Origin: VRUE01 sp963708115
GTDB taxonomy: Bacteria > Actinomycetota > Thermoleophilia > Solirubrobacterales > 70-9
Assembly (NCBI GenBank): GCA_963708115.1
Contig: CAVPRX010000001.1
Span: 1,550,001 to 1,614,000 of the forward strand
DNA length: 64,000 bases
Direction: 5' to 3'
Shown: positions 18,284-26,923 of the stretch, one piece after another
Layout: each line of letters starts with the position of its first letter
Numbering within the stretch: the first letter of the stretch is position 1
The notes under the pieces: generated by a model
What the model was told of the DNA's origin: nothing
Seen by the model: only the letters and a program-made list of their open reading frames with translations
The model's database searches: none
Made by a program: the position numbers and the translations under genes

Positions 18284-19450
18284 ATGGACCTTCTCGAGTA
18301 TCAAGGCAAGCAGCTCTTCGCCGCGCACGGCATCGCCGTGCCGAGCGGCGAGGTCGCCTCCACGGTCGAGGACGCGGTCGCCGCCGCGGAGCGGGTCGGC
18401 TACCCCTGCGCGATCAAGGCGCAGGTGCTGATCGGCGGCCGTGGCAAGGCGGGCGGGATCAAGATCGCCGCCGACCGGGCCGAGGCCGAGCAGTACGCCG
18501 GGGAGATCCTCGGCATGGACATCGTCGGGCCCCACGGCGAGGGGCCGTTCCGGGTCGACCAGGTCTGGATCGAGGGCGGTTCGGCGATCGCGGCCGAGTA
18601 CTACGCCTCGGTCATCCTCGACCGCGGCGAGAAGAAGCTGCTGGCGATGGTCTCCGCCAAGGGCGGCATGGACATCGAGGCGGTTGCCGCGGAGGATCCG
18701 GAGGCGCTGGTCAAGGAGCACGTCGACCCCACGCGCCCCTTCACCGCCGTCGAGGCGCGCCCGATCGTCGCGGCCGCCGGGCTGGCCGAGGACGCGCTCG
18801 ACGAGGCGGCCGAGATCCTGGCCAAGCTGGCCGAGACTGCGGCGGGCGAGGACGCGACGCTGATCGAGGTCAACCCGCTGATCGTCACCGAGGGCCGCGA
18901 GGTCGTCGCCCTCGACGCCAAGGTCACGATCGACGGCAATGCTCTCTACCGCCACGAGGGTCTGGCCGAGCTCGACGCCGAGTCGATCGACGATCCGCAG
19001 GAGGCGATGGCGCGGGAGAAGGGCCTCACCTACGTCAAGCTCGACGGCAACGTCGGCATCCTCGCCAACGGCGCCGGGCTCTGCATGTCCACCCTCGACG
19101 TCGTCGCCCAGGCCGGCGGCGCCCCGGCCAACTTCCTCGACGCCGGCGGCGGCTCCAAGGCTGAGGCGATCGTCGACGCACTGACCGTGATCACCTCCGA
19201 CGCGAAGGTCACGGCGATCCTCTTCAACATCTTCGGCGGCATCACCCGCTGCGACGAGATCGCCAAGGGGATCGTCGAGGCTTCGGCGCAGCTCGACCTC
19301 GGCGTGCCGCTGGTCGTCCGCCTTGACGGCACCAACTCCGAGCAGGGTTTGGCGATCCTCGCCGAGGCTGGCTTGGCCGACCTGCACCAGGAGACGACGA
19401 TGCTTGGCGCCGCGCAAAAGGTCGTCGAGCTGGCGGGGGCGAGTGGCTGA
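18284..19450 (+). CDS. sucC: Succinyl-CoA synthetase beta subunit
   Basis: This 388-residue ATP-grasp subunit of the TCA-cycle succinyl-CoA ligase carries the nucleotide site. It starts MDLLEYQGKQLFAAHGI, contains KAQVLIGGRGKAGGIK and ends with the phosphohistidine-accepting/CoA-partner region FNIFGGITRCDEIAKGI and VVRLDGTN. Length and motifs match the family. The stop overlaps the sucD ATG by one base (TGATG), giving a tight two-gene operon. Confidence 0.97.
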   Translation: MDLLEYQGKQLFAAHGIAVPSGEVASTVEDAVAAAERVGYPCAIKAQVLIGGRGKAGGIKIAADRAEAEQYAGEILGMDIVGPHGEGPFRVDQVWIEGGSAIAAEYYASVILDRGEKKLLAMVSAKGGMDIEAVAAEDPEALVKEHVDPTRPFTAVEARPIVAAAGLAEDALDEAAEILAKLAETAAGEDATLIEVNPLIVTEGREVVALDAKVTIDGNALYRHEGLAELDAESIDDPQEAMAREKGLTYVKLDGNVGILANGAGLCMSTLDVVAQAGGAPANFLDAGGGSKAEAIVDALTVITSDAKVTAILFNIFGGITRCDEIAKGIVEASAQLDLGVPLVVRLDGTNSEQGLAILAEAGLADLHQETTMLGAAQKVVELAGASG

Positions 19451-20322
19451 TGTCGATCATCATCAACGAGGACACGAAGCTGGTCGTCTCGGGGCTGACC
19501 GGGCGCGAGGGCTCCTTTCACGGGCTGCGCAACCAGGCCTACGGGACGGATCTGGTCGCCGGCGTGACGCCCGGCAAGGGTGGCCAGGACGTCGAGGGCG
19601 TGCCGATCTTCGACTCGATCCGCGAGGCGGTCGAGCAGCAGGGCGCCAACACCTCGATGATCTTCGTTCCCGCCCGCTTTGCCGCACCGGCGATCGACGA
19701 GGCGATCGAGTCCGGGGTCGAGACGGTGATCGCGATCACCGAGGGGATCCCGGTGCTCGACATGCTGACCACCTACTGGAAGGCGAAGCAGGCGGGCGTC
19801 CGGCTGATCGGCCCCAACTGCCCCGGCGTCCTCTCCCCCGGCAAGGCCAACGTCGGCATCATCCCCGCCCAGTTCTTCGACCCGGGCAAGATCGGCGTCG
19901 TCTCCAAGTCGGGCACGCTGACTTACCAGATCGGCAACGAGCTGAAGCAGGCGGGCGAGGGCAACTCCTCGATCGTCGGCATCGGCGGCGACCCGATCGT
20001 CGGCTCTGACTTCATCGACATCCTCAAGCTGTACGAGGCCGATCCGGAGACCGAGATGATCGTCATGGTCGGCGAGATCGGCGGCGACGCCGAGGAGCGT
20101 GCCGCCGAGTTCATCGCCTCCGACATCTCCAAGCCCGTGGTCGCCTACATCGCCGGCTTCACCGCGCCGCCCGGCAAGCAGATGGGCCACGCCGGCGCGA
20201 TCATCTCCGGCTCTTCGGGAACGGCGCAGGCGAAGAAGGAAGCGCTCGAGGCCAAGGGCGTGCGGGTCGGCGAAAGCCCGACCGAGACGGCAAAGATCGC
20301 CGTCGAAGTGCTGCGCGGCTAG
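19450..20322 (+). CDS. sucD: Succinyl-CoA synthetase alpha subunit
   Basis: This 290-residue CoA-binding subunit carries the phosphorylated His. Visible hallmarks are TGREGSFHGLRN, VTPGKGG, GPNCPGVLSPG, SKSGTLTYQI, GIGGDPI and the active-site GHAGAIISG (His at about residue 250). It pairs with the upstream beta subunit to convert succinyl-CoA to succinate with nucleotide triphosphate synthesis. A very long perfect inverted repeat (20334-20454) lies immediately after the stop, between this gene and the convergent DUF559-type gene. Confidence 0.97.
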   Translation: MSIIINEDTKLVVSGLTGREGSFHGLRNQAYGTDLVAGVTPGKGGQDVEGVPIFDSIREAVEQQGANTSMIFVPARFAAPAIDEAIESGVETVIAITEGIPVLDMLTTYWKAKQAGVRLIGPNCPGVLSPGKANVGIIPAQFFDPGKIGVVSKSGTLTYQIGNELKQAGEGNSSIVGIGGDPIVGSDFIDILKLYEADPETEMIVMVGEIGGDAEERAAEFIASDISKPVVAYIAGFTAPPGKQMGHAGAIISGSSGTAQAKKEALEAKGVRVGESPTETAKIAVEVLRG

Positions 20323-20333
20323 CTCTCGGTTGG

Positions 20334-20454
20334 GAGAGAGCCGGGGGTGTCTGGGCCACGGCTGGGTTTTTCGCCTCGCGGTCTTCGTCTCTCGCCGACC
20401 TAGCGGTGCGAAAAACAGGACGCCGCGCGCGGCCCAGACACCCCCGGCTCTCTC
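20334..20454. repeat. Intergenic element with 24-bp perfect inverted arms
   Basis: The arms at 20334-20357 and 20431-20454 are perfect complements (24 bp), with an inner 9-bp stem (20366-20374 with 20408-20416, GTTTTTCGC/GCGAAAAAC). The whole 121 bases fills the gap between convergent sucD and the AbiEi/DUF559 gene. It could be a bidirectional terminator, but it is far longer than a terminator needs to be. The arm core GTGTCTGGGC resembles the arm of the hairpin at the other end of the DUF559 gene. Confidence 0.8.
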
Positions 20455-20463
20455 TATCGATGC

Positions 20464-21411
20464 CTAGCTGATGGGCGGCGGGCGCTCTGCACCGAGCAAC
20501 TTGTGGAGCTGGGTGGTGATTCGGGGGGCCTCGGCTTCTAGTTGGCGGTGGGTTAGGCGGATGACTCGAAAGCCGGCTGCCTGCATGGCGGCGTCGCGGG
20601 CTCGGTCGCTCTCGAAGGCTGCTCGGTGGCTATGGAATTCCCAGCTGTCCATCTCTACCACCAGGCGGTGTCCCGGCCAATAAGCGTCAACCTCGTGGTC
20701 GAGGATCGAGATGTTGGTGAGCGGCGCGGGCAAGTCGGCGAGGTGCTTAAGGCAGAACTTGGCGAAGCGGTCCTCCAGTGGGGAGCGGGTTGTCAGAGGC
20801 GCTTTGGCTTCGGCGAGGAGGCGTCGGATCGGGCGCAGGGCACGACGACCGTAGCCGCGCTCAGAGACGGCCTCTACCTCGGTTAAGCGCAGGAGCTTGA
20901 GGCGATCGGCCTCCTCCCACGCGGATTCAAGCTGTTTGAGGTCTACGACTTCGGCGAGGTCGAACAGCGTGCGGGCCACGGTGGTGACTGGAATCCCAGC
21001 GCAATTTGCTCGGTCCTCGGGATGGAGTCGCCCACGGTGAATCCAGATCCCGTCCCGTCGATGGATTCCCTGTCGTCCGACCGGCGCGGTCACGTCGATC
21101 GCTCCCGCCCGCGGTCGCATCAAGCCCCAGAGCGCCGCAGCACTGTGGTGGCTAAGCAACGCCCCATCTCCGTAGGCGAGCACGGCGGCGATCCGGCGAC
21201 CCTGTCGACTCACTCGAGCGTGGCCGACGGCGAACACCTCGCGGTGGAGCGCTTGGAGCCTCTCCGCGTCGAGCCGCACTTTGATCGCCTCTTCACCAAA
21301 GCCAAGCGCCAGCAACTGACGACGCGCAATAACCCCATGCTGCCGCGTGGCGAGCCGAGCCAGCTCCCGCTCCTTCCACAACCCAGGACGTGTCTGAGCT
21401 TTCGGGGTCAT
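20464..21411 (-). CDS. AbiEi-like winged helix / DUF559 endonuclease-fold protein
   Basis: This 315-residue protein has two parts. The first about 90 residues (ELARLATRQHGVIARRQL, then EVFAVGHARV and LSHHSAAALWGL) look like the type IV antitoxin AbiEi winged helix and following domain. The C-terminal part (ISILDHEVDAYWP, VVEMDSWEFHSHRAAFESDR, RVIRLTHRQL) is the DUF559 restriction-endonuclease-like fold with conserved acidic residues. Such stand-alone fusions are frequent in actinobacteria and their role is not established. ATG 21411 sits in the loop of a hairpin (21389-21434). The gene is bracketed by two inverted repeats, which suggests a cassette. Confidence 0.75.
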   Translation of the reverse strand: MTPKAQTRPGLWKERELARLATRQHGVIARRQLLALGFGEEAIKVRLDAERLQALHREVFAVGHARVSRQGRRIAAVLAYGDGALLSHHSAAALWGLMRPRAGAIDVTAPVGRQGIHRRDGIWIHRGRLHPEDRANCAGIPVTTVARTLFDLAEVVDLKQLESAWEEADRLKLLRLTEVEAVSERGYGRRALRPIRRLLAEAKAPLTTRSPLEDRFAKFCLKHLADLPAPLTNISILDHEVDAYWPGHRLVVEMDSWEFHSHRAAFESDRARDAAMQAAGFRVIRLTHRQLEAEAPRITTQLHKLLGAERPPPIS

Positions 21412-21434
21412 ATGCCCCCTTAAGCTCAGACACG
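21389..21434. repeat. Hairpin spanning the start codon of the DUF559-type gene
   Basis: Perfect 13-bp arms at 21389-21401 and 21422-21434 enclose a second 4-bp stem (GGGG...CCCC) with CATATG at the tip. On the minus strand the ATG of the DUF559-type gene lies in this tip, so a transcript reading through would have its start codon inside a stable hairpin. Confidence 0.7.
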
Positions 21435-21511
21435 CCTCTGATTCGCCCCGCTGTAGCCATCGGTTTGGGCAGGGGGCCCGCAAGGTGGGGGCGTTGCTAG
21501 GCTCGGAGGCG

Positions 21512-22615
21512 ATGGCTCAGGACACGATTTCATTCGCTCGCGGAGCTCCCAGCGCGGACATTCTTCCGCGTGAGGCTGTGCGGGATGCCGCTGCCGCCGC
21601 GCTGGCCGAGGATTGGGAAAAGGCGCTCTCCTATGGGACCGGGATCGGGCATCCTGGGCTCTGTCAGTGGGTGGCCGAGCGGCATGGCGGGCTCGACGCC
21701 GGGCAGGTGATGATCGCCAACGGCTCGCTGGAGGCGGGATGGATGCTGTTCGAGCATCTGCTCGAGGCAGGCGACCGTGTCGTCGTCGAGCAGCCGACCT
21801 ATGACCGCACGCTGTTGATGCTGCAGCGTCTCGGGGTCGAGCTGGTGCCAGTTCCCCTGGAGGACGATGGTCTCGACCTGGAGGCGTTCGAAGCCGCGCT
21901 CCAGGACGGCCCGATCAAGCTCGCCCACGTCATCCCCAACTTCCACAACCCCGCCGGCTGCACGCTCTCGGCCGCGAAGCGCACGCGCCTGGTCGAGCTT
22001 GCCGCCGAGCACGACTTCTGGATCTTCGAGGACGATCCCTATCGCGAACTCCCCTTCGAGGGAGAGGCGATGGAGTCGATGCTCGAGATCGACTCGGCCG
22101 ACCGCGTGGTGCATGCCTCGTCTTTCTCCAAGACCGTCAGCCCCGGCGTCAGGGTCGGCTACCTGGCCGGTCCGGCTGCGGAGATCGCTCAGCTGGCCAA
22201 GCGCGCCAACGAGACCTACATCTCGCCCAACATGCTGGCCGAGGCCGTGGTGCTTGAGCTCTGCCGCTCCGGCAAGCTCGACGCCAACATCGATTTCGTC
22301 AAGGGTGCGCTGCGCGAGCGCCGCGACGCCCTGGTCGAGGCGCTGGGCGAGCAGATTCCAGAGGCCGAGTTCGTCGTGCCCGGCGGCGGCTACTTCCTCT
22401 GGCTCGACCTCGCCGAGGGGACCGATACCTGCGCGCTTCTCGCCGAGGCCAAGGGCGAGGGGGTCGCCTTCGTGGCCGGCCCCGACTTCATGATCGAGGG
22501 CGGGGAGAACAGCCTCCGCCTCTCCTTTGCCAGCGTGCCTCCGGAGCGGATTGCGGAGGGCGTGGCCCGCATCGCCCGCGCTCTGGGGCGGGTCCGCGCC
22601 GCTTCGCCGGCTTAG
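21512..22615 (+). CDS. PLP-dependent aminotransferase, fold type I
   Basis: This 367-residue aminotransferase is of the MocR/2-aminoadipate (LysN) kind without a GntR domain. The PLP lysine is K207 in SSFSKTVSPGVRVGY. NFHNPAG (N145 region), EDDPYRELPF (D174) and the final RLSFA carboxylate-binding Arg are visible. It would transfer an amino group from an amino acid to 2-oxoglutarate; the amino acid is not clear. I use ATG 21512, which lies 8 bases after a TAGGCT box (21498-21503) preceded by TG. GTG 21485 is the alternative. Confidence 0.88.
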   Translation: MAQDTISFARGAPSADILPREAVRDAAAAALAEDWEKALSYGTGIGHPGLCQWVAERHGGLDAGQVMIANGSLEAGWMLFEHLLEAGDRVVVEQPTYDRTLLMLQRLGVELVPVPLEDDGLDLEAFEAALQDGPIKLAHVIPNFHNPAGCTLSAAKRTRLVELAAEHDFWIFEDDPYRELPFEGEAMESMLEIDSADRVVHASSFSKTVSPGVRVGYLAGPAAEIAQLAKRANETYISPNMLAEAVVLELCRSGKLDANIDFVKGALRERRDALVEALGEQIPEAEFVVPGGGYFLWLDLAEGTDTCALLAEAKGEGVAFVAGPDFMIEGGENSLRLSFASVPPERIAEGVARIARALGRVRAASPA

Positions 22616-22708
22616 CGCCCCCTCCGAAGCTCACCGATCCCGGTTGATCCGATCGGGGCTGCCTGCCCGTAATGGGGATAACCCCAACCGCGACCAGGAG
22701 GCAGCAGC

Positions 22709-23380
22709 ATGGCCGTTCCCAAAGAACCGAACGCCTTAGCCCGAATGGCAAAGGACCCAGTCTCGCGGCGCAAGTTCATTGCGCTGGGTGGAGGCTCCGC
22801 CGCCGCCGCGTTCCTCGTCGCCTGCGGCAGCGACAGCAGCTCGACCACGACCACCGCAACCGCTGAGAGCGCCGGCGGCGACGCCGTGATCGAGGAAAAA
22901 TTCGGCAAGGGCGACGTCGGCATCCTCAACTACGCGCTGACCCTGGAGTACCTCGAGACCGCCTTCTACGCCGACGTGATCAAGAGCGGCCTCTTCAAGG
23001 GCTCCGACCTGGCGACGATCCGCAAGTTCGGCAGCGAGGAGGCCGAACATGTCGCCGCGCTCACCGGGTTCGTCAAGAAGCTCGGCGGCAAGCCCGCGCC
23101 GAAGCCGAAGACCGAATTCCCGCTGAAGAGCGCCAAGTCCGTGCTCGAACTGGCCGGGACGGTCGAGAACCTCGGCGCCGCTGCCTACCTGGGCCAGGCG
23201 GCGAACATCAAGGCCGCGGAAGTCCTTGCTGCGGCGCTCTCGATCCACAGCGTCGAGGGCCGTCACGCAGCGGCGCTGAACACGCTGCTGGGCGAATCGA
23301 TCACGCCCGACGGCGCCTTTGCGGTGCCGGCCGGTGCGCCTGAAGTGCTCAAGTCCGTCGAACCCTTCATCGTCAGCTGA
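22709..23380 (+). CDS. Exported ferritin-like domain lipoprotein
   Basis: This 223-residue protein has a Tat-like signal (SRRKFIALGGGSAAAAFLVAC), in which the twin Arg is followed by a lipobox with Cys at about residue 36, so it should be a lipid-anchored external protein. The mature part is a Ferritin_2-type four-helix domain with candidate metal ligands in EYLETAFY, EEAEHVAAL, ENLGAAAY and EGRHAAAL. It may bind iron or handle peroxide outside the membrane. The ribosome-binding site AGGAGG is good. A paralogue follows 29 bases later, then sigma and anti-sigma genes. Confidence 0.85.
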   Translation: MAVPKEPNALARMAKDPVSRRKFIALGGGSAAAAFLVACGSDSSSTTTTATAESAGGDAVIEEKFGKGDVGILNYALTLEYLETAFYADVIKSGLFKGSDLATIRKFGSEEAEHVAALTGFVKKLGGKPAPKPKTEFPLKSAKSVLELAGTVENLGAAAYLGQAANIKAAEVLAAALSIHSVEGRHAAALNTLLGESITPDGAFAVPAGAPEVLKSVEPFIVS

Positions 23381-23409
23381 ACCGGCGAGCGAAGCGAAAG
23401 GAGAACGAG

Positions 23410-24051
23410 ATGAACGACCAAGAACTGGCACAGCCCGAGCTCGCCGGCGTCCACATCGACGCAGCCGAGGATGGCGACTTTTCCCGCAGCGAGGTGATTC
23501 TCAAGGGGGCGCTGGCCGCGGGCGCCGTCTACGGTGCGATGTCGGTCGCGCCCTTCGTCAGCCGCGCGCTGGCGATGTCCGAAGGCGGCGACGTCGGCAT
23601 ACTCAACTTCGCCCTCACCCTCGAGTACCTGGAGTCGACCTTCTACAAGGAAGCGAAGCGCCGGGCCGGGGCGAGCGGCGAACTGAAGAGCCTGATCGAC
23701 CTGGTCGCACGCGACGAGGACGAACACGTCGGGGCGCTGACCGAAACGATCAAGAAGCTGGGTGGCAAGCCCGTGGCGGAGCCGAAGTTCGACTTCCCCT
23801 ACAGCGGCACCGCCGGCTTCCTCGAGCTCGCCCAGACCTTCGAGGACACCGGCGTCAGCGCCTACAACGGCGCCGCGCCGCAGATCAAGTCCAAGGAAGT
23901 GCTCGGCGCGGCGGGCTCGATCGTCCAGGTCGAGGCACGCCACGCGGCGGCGATCCGCCTGCAGAACAAGCAGGAACCGTCGCCGGAAGCCTTCGACCCC
24001 TCGCTCGAAGAAGCCGAAGTCCTCAAGGCTGTAGAACCGTTCATCCAGTAG
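23410..24051 (+). CDS. Ferritin-like domain protein, paralogue of the upstream lipoprotein
   Basis: This 213-residue Ferritin_2-type protein repeats the same helix motifs as its neighbour: GDVGILNFALTLEYLESTFY, DEDEHVGAL, EDTGVSAY and EARHAAAI. Its N-terminus (FSRSEVILKGALAAGAVYGA) resembles a Tat signal in which the second Arg is Ser, and there is no lipobox. It may still be exported, perhaps carried by its partner or cleaved, or be membrane-tethered. Both proteins end in a similar EVLKSVEPFI / EVLKAVEPFI tail, so they come from a duplication. It lies 28 bases before the sigma factor gene. Confidence 0.85.
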   Translation: MNDQELAQPELAGVHIDAAEDGDFSRSEVILKGALAAGAVYGAMSVAPFVSRALAMSEGGDVGILNFALTLEYLESTFYKEAKRRAGASGELKSLIDLVARDEDEHVGALTETIKKLGGKPVAEPKFDFPYSGTAGFLELAQTFEDTGVSAYNGAAPQIKSKEVLGAAGSIVQVEARHAAAIRLQNKQEPSPEAFDPSLEEAEVLKAVEPFIQ

Positions 24052-24079
24052 GCGAGCGATTCGGAGCCGACGGAGGACG

Positions 24080-24661
24080 ATGAAGGTCAGACGCGAGAAG
24101 GCGGAGCGCCTCGCAGACGAGGAGCTGATGCCGCTGATCGGTGAGAAGGACGCCGCGGCTTTCGAGGTGTTCTACGATCGCCACGGCGCCGCCGCCTACT
24201 CGCTGGCCTACAGGATCGTCGGCGAGCGGGCGGCGGCCGAGGACGTCACCCAGGAGGCCTTCGTCTCGATCTGGCGCAGCGGCGCCCGCTACGACAGGGC
24301 GCGGGGCAGCGTCCGCTCCTGGATGCTGGGGATCGTCCGCAACCGGGCGATCGATCTGCTGCGTAGCCGTTCCAGCCGGGCCCCGAAGCTCGGCTTCGAT
24401 GACGAGGCGGTGCTCGAGCAGCGGCCCGCGGACGAGTTCACCGACACCGAGGCGCTGCGTCGCGAGACCGCCCGGGAGGTGCGCGGCGCTCTCGACGAGC
24501 TGCCTGGCGAGCAGTCGAAGGTGATCGAGCTCGCCTACTTCGGCGGCTTCAGTCAGTCTGAGATCGCCACGATGGTCGGGGTGCCGCTGGGCACCGTCAA
24601 GGGCCGCATGCGGCTCGGCTTGGAGAAGATCAGGGGACGACTTGTGGAGGGCTTGGCATGA
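24080..24661 (+). CDS. ECF-type RNA polymerase sigma factor
   Basis: This 193-residue group IV sigma factor has region 2 (EVFYDRHGAAAYSLAYRIVG, then EDVTQEAFVSIWR with the -10 reading helix) and region 4 (ELPGEQSKVIELAYFGGFSQSEIA, VPLGTVKGRMRLGLEKIR, the -35 helix-turn-helix). The layout is SigK-like. The stop overlaps the anti-sigma ATG (ATGA). The two ferritin-like genes upstream are on the same strand and are likely members of the regulon or operon. Confidence 0.93.
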   Translation: MKVRREKAERLADEELMPLIGEKDAAAFEVFYDRHGAAAYSLAYRIVGERAAAEDVTQEAFVSIWRSGARYDRARGSVRSWMLGIVRNRAIDLLRSRSSRAPKLGFDDEAVLEQRPADEFTDTEALRRETAREVRGALDELPGEQSKVIELAYFGGFSQSEIATMVGVPLGTVKGRMRLGLEKIRGRLVEGLA

Positions 24662-25341
24662 ACGAGAGAGAGCACGAGACGCGGCGTGACGACATTGCCG
24701 CCTACCTCCTTGGGTCGCTGGAGCCGGGCGAGGCGGCGGAGGTGGAGCAGCACTTGGCCGCTTGCGAGGAATGCCGCAGCGAGCTCGAGTGGCTGCGGCC
24801 GGCTGTGCGGGTGCTGCCCGAGTCGGTGGAGAGGGTCGAGCCACCGGCGCAGCTGCGCTCGCGCATCATGGGCGAAGTCGAGGCCGACGCGGCCCAGAGG
24901 CGGTCGGGAATTCGCCTCGATGGCAGGATGCGCGCTCTTAGCCTGCGTCCCGCCGTCGGACTGGCGGCACTCGCGCTCCTCGTCGCGGGGGTGGCCGGCT
25001 ACGCGATCCGCGACTCCGGCTCGGACAGCGGCACGACCACGGTCGCCGCCGGTCACGCACCCGGGGTGACCGCGAAGATGGTCCGCGACGGCGACTCGGG
25101 GACGCTGCGACTGGCCAACGTCCACCAGCTTCTCTCCAGCGAGGTCCTCCAAGCCTGGGTTCAGCGCGGCGAGCGGATCGAATCGGCGAAGACGCTGTTC
25201 GTCCCCAACCGCGACGGCACGGCAACTGCGGTGATCGACGACATGCAGGGCGTGAATACCGTGATGGTGACCGCGGAGCCGCGCGGTGGCAGCGACTACC
25301 CGACCTCGGAGCCGATCGTCTCGGTGGCCATGCCGCAGTAG
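24658..25341 (+). CDS. Membrane anti-sigma factor, zinc-finger/RskA type
   Basis: This 227-residue protein would hold the ECF sigma inactive at the membrane. The N-terminal ASD has the zinc-type motif HLAACEEC; a single membrane helix follows at about residues 100-120 (VGLAALALLVAGVAGYAI). The external part is an RskA-type C-terminal domain (LRLANVHQLLSSEVLQAWVQRG, TAVIDDMQGV). Release probably needs regulated proteolysis; the signal may be redox or iron, given the ferritin-like neighbours (inference). It converges with the DtxR gene, 9 bases away. Confidence 0.9.
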   Translation: MNEREHETRRDDIAAYLLGSLEPGEAAEVEQHLAACEECRSELEWLRPAVRVLPESVERVEPPAQLRSRIMGEVEADAAQRRSGIRLDGRMRALSLRPAVGLAALALLVAGVAGYAIRDSGSDSGTTTVAAGHAPGVTAKMVRDGDSGTLRLANVHQLLSSEVLQAWVQRGERIESAKTLFVPNRDGTATAVIDDMQGVNTVMVTAEPRGGSDYPTSEPIVSVAMPQ

Positions 25342-25350
25342 AGGCCGGGC

Positions 25351-26079
25351 TCAGCGGCCGTAACGGTCGCGCGACAGAACGAGCTGCTCGGGGATCGCCG
25401 CTCGGGGCGGCGGCGCCGGGTCGGCGCGGACCGAGACCGTCTCGGCGACGCTGCGTGAGACGCGGTGCGAGCCGTCGGCGGACGCGATTGTGATCTCGTC
25501 GTCGTCCGAGCTCTCGAGCGTGCCCTCCAGGCCCGGCTCCAGTCCGGCCGCTTTGAGGTAGTGGAGCAGCTCCTCAGCCTCGTTCTCGAAGCGCAGCACG
25601 TGGACCTTGGCGCCGACCTCGACGTCGGCCAAGAGCGCGCCGGTCTCACGCACGCCCTCGATGATCGGGTGGCCGTGCGGGCAGGTCGTTGCGCCGCCGA
25701 TCGCCGCCCGCATCCGCTCCTCCAGCACCGGCGACATCGCGTGCTCGATCCGCTCCGCCTCCTCGTGCACCTCGTCCCAGGGGATGCCGAGGACGTCGGT
25801 GAGGAAGCGCTCGATCATGCGGTGGCGGCGGACGATGTGGCTGGCGTGCTCGCGCCCGGACCCGGTGAAGGCGAGCGATTTGTCGGCGTTGCGCTCGACA
25901 TAGCCGTCGTCGATGAGGCGGCCGACCATTTCGTGCACGGTGGGGGGCGAGAGCTGCATCGCGCGGGCGATGTTGGCGCCGGTCATCGGCAGCCCGGCCT
26001 CCTCCAGCCAGAACATGATCTCCAGGTACTCCTGCTCGGCGACGGTCGCGGTCTCCTCCACGATCTCGATACTAGCCAT
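25351..26079 (-). CDS. DtxR/IdeR/MntR-family metal-dependent regulator
   Basis: This 242-residue regulator has an N-terminal winged helix (EYLEIMFWLEE, TGANIARAMQLSPPTVHEMVGRL) and a dimerisation/metal domain (HRMIERFLTDVLGIPWDEVHEEAERIEHAMS) with the CPHGHPI metal motif. The C-terminal domain is FeoA/SH3-like. It would repress iron or manganese uptake or activate storage genes when metal is bound. ATG 26079 is the start. It is the second gene of a minus-strand pair, 5 bases after a HAD phosphatase. Its position facing the ferritin-like and sigma genes suggests a metal-homeostasis neighbourhood. Confidence 0.92.
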   Translation of the reverse strand: MASIEIVEETATVAEQEYLEIMFWLEEAGLPMTGANIARAMQLSPPTVHEMVGRLIDDGYVERNADKSLAFTGSGREHASHIVRRHRMIERFLTDVLGIPWDEVHEEAERIEHAMSPVLEERMRAAIGGATTCPHGHPIIEGVRETGALLADVEVGAKVHVLRFENEAEELLHYLKAAGLEPGLEGTLESSDDDEITIASADGSHRVSRSVAETVSVRADPAPPPRAAIPEQLVLSRDRYGR

Positions 26080-26084
26080 AGTCT

Positions 26085-26900
26085 TCAGCTGCGCTCCATC
26101 AGCGTCGATACGACCGCCTCGTAGAAGCCGTCGCCCATCGCCCCCTCGGTGACCGTGGCGTTGTCCCAGGCGGCGAGCGCGGCGCGTAGGCCGGGATCCC
26201 GCTCGGGTCCGTTGGCGACGACGAAGAAGCGGCCGACCGCGGCGGCGACCTCGAGATCCTCGACCGAGTCGCCGACGGCGATGCACTCGGCCGGGGCGAA
26301 ACCGCGGGCGCGCGCATGGGCGGCGACGGCGTTGGCCTTGCTGACGATTTTCGGGACCAGGTGGTAGGCGTGGGTGGGCCCGTCGATCGCGACCATCTCG
26401 CGGCCGATCGCGCCGTTGTCGAGCAGGCGCAGGTTGTCGTGGCCGCGAGCGGCGAGCAGCTCGTTGGCCTCCTCGACGTCGACCTTGCCGCGGAAGAGGT
26501 GGGAGAGGACGCGGCCGTGGTGCCAGGGCGAGTGGTACTCGAGCCGCTCGTCGAAGTGCTCGAAGAGCAGCTTCGGGACGCCTTCTCGCTCGAGCTTCTC
26601 GTAGATCGTGCCCCCCTCGTCGGGGACGAGGTCGCCGGTCAGCAGCGTCGTCTCGCCGTCGATCGCGAAGGCGCAGCCGGCCTCGTAGATGTAAGAGGTC
26701 TGGCCCATCAGGCGAGCCGCCTCATGGACCTGGGGCTCGCGGCGACCGGACATGATCACCACCTCGACCCCGGCCCGGTGGCAGGCCTCGAGGCCGCGCG
26801 ACTGGGCCAGCGAGAAGCCGCCCTCGGCGTCGCGGAAGAGCGAAGCGCCCTGCCCCAGCAGGGTCCCGTCGAGGTCGGTGTAGACGCATCGCAGTGGCAT
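26085..26900 (-). CDS. HAD-superfamily phosphatase, Cof/MPGP type
   Basis: This 271-residue type IIB HAD hydrolase has motif I TDLDGTLL (D9, D11), motif II IMSGR, a Lys in the SKANAV segment and motif IV VGDSVEDLEVA. The C2-type cap fits Cof-like and mannosyl-3-phosphoglycerate phosphatase-like enzymes. A sugar phosphate is the most likely substrate, but it cannot be named. The gene diverges from folP with only 23 bases between the start codons, so the two promoters overlap. DtxR follows 5 bases downstream in the same operon. Confidence 0.85.
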   Translation of the reverse strand: MPLRCVYTDLDGTLLGQGASLFRDAEGGFSLAQSRGLEACHRAGVEVVIMSGRREPQVHEAARLMGQTSYIYEAGCAFAIDGETTLLTGDLVPDEGGTIYEKLEREGVPKLLFEHFDERLEYHSPWHHGRVLSHLFRGKVDVEEANELLAARGHDNLRLLDNGAIGREMVAIDGPTHAYHLVPKIVSKANAVAAHARARGFAPAECIAVGDSVEDLEVAAAVGRFFVVANGPERDPGLRAALAAWDNATVTEGAMGDGFYEAVVSTLMERS

Positions 26901-26923
26901 GGTGCGGTCGCTACGGTAGCGGC

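Noticed and set aside
20323..20463. Small ORFs in the gap after sucD
   Set aside because: They come from the inverted repeat itself; no ribosome site or coding bias.
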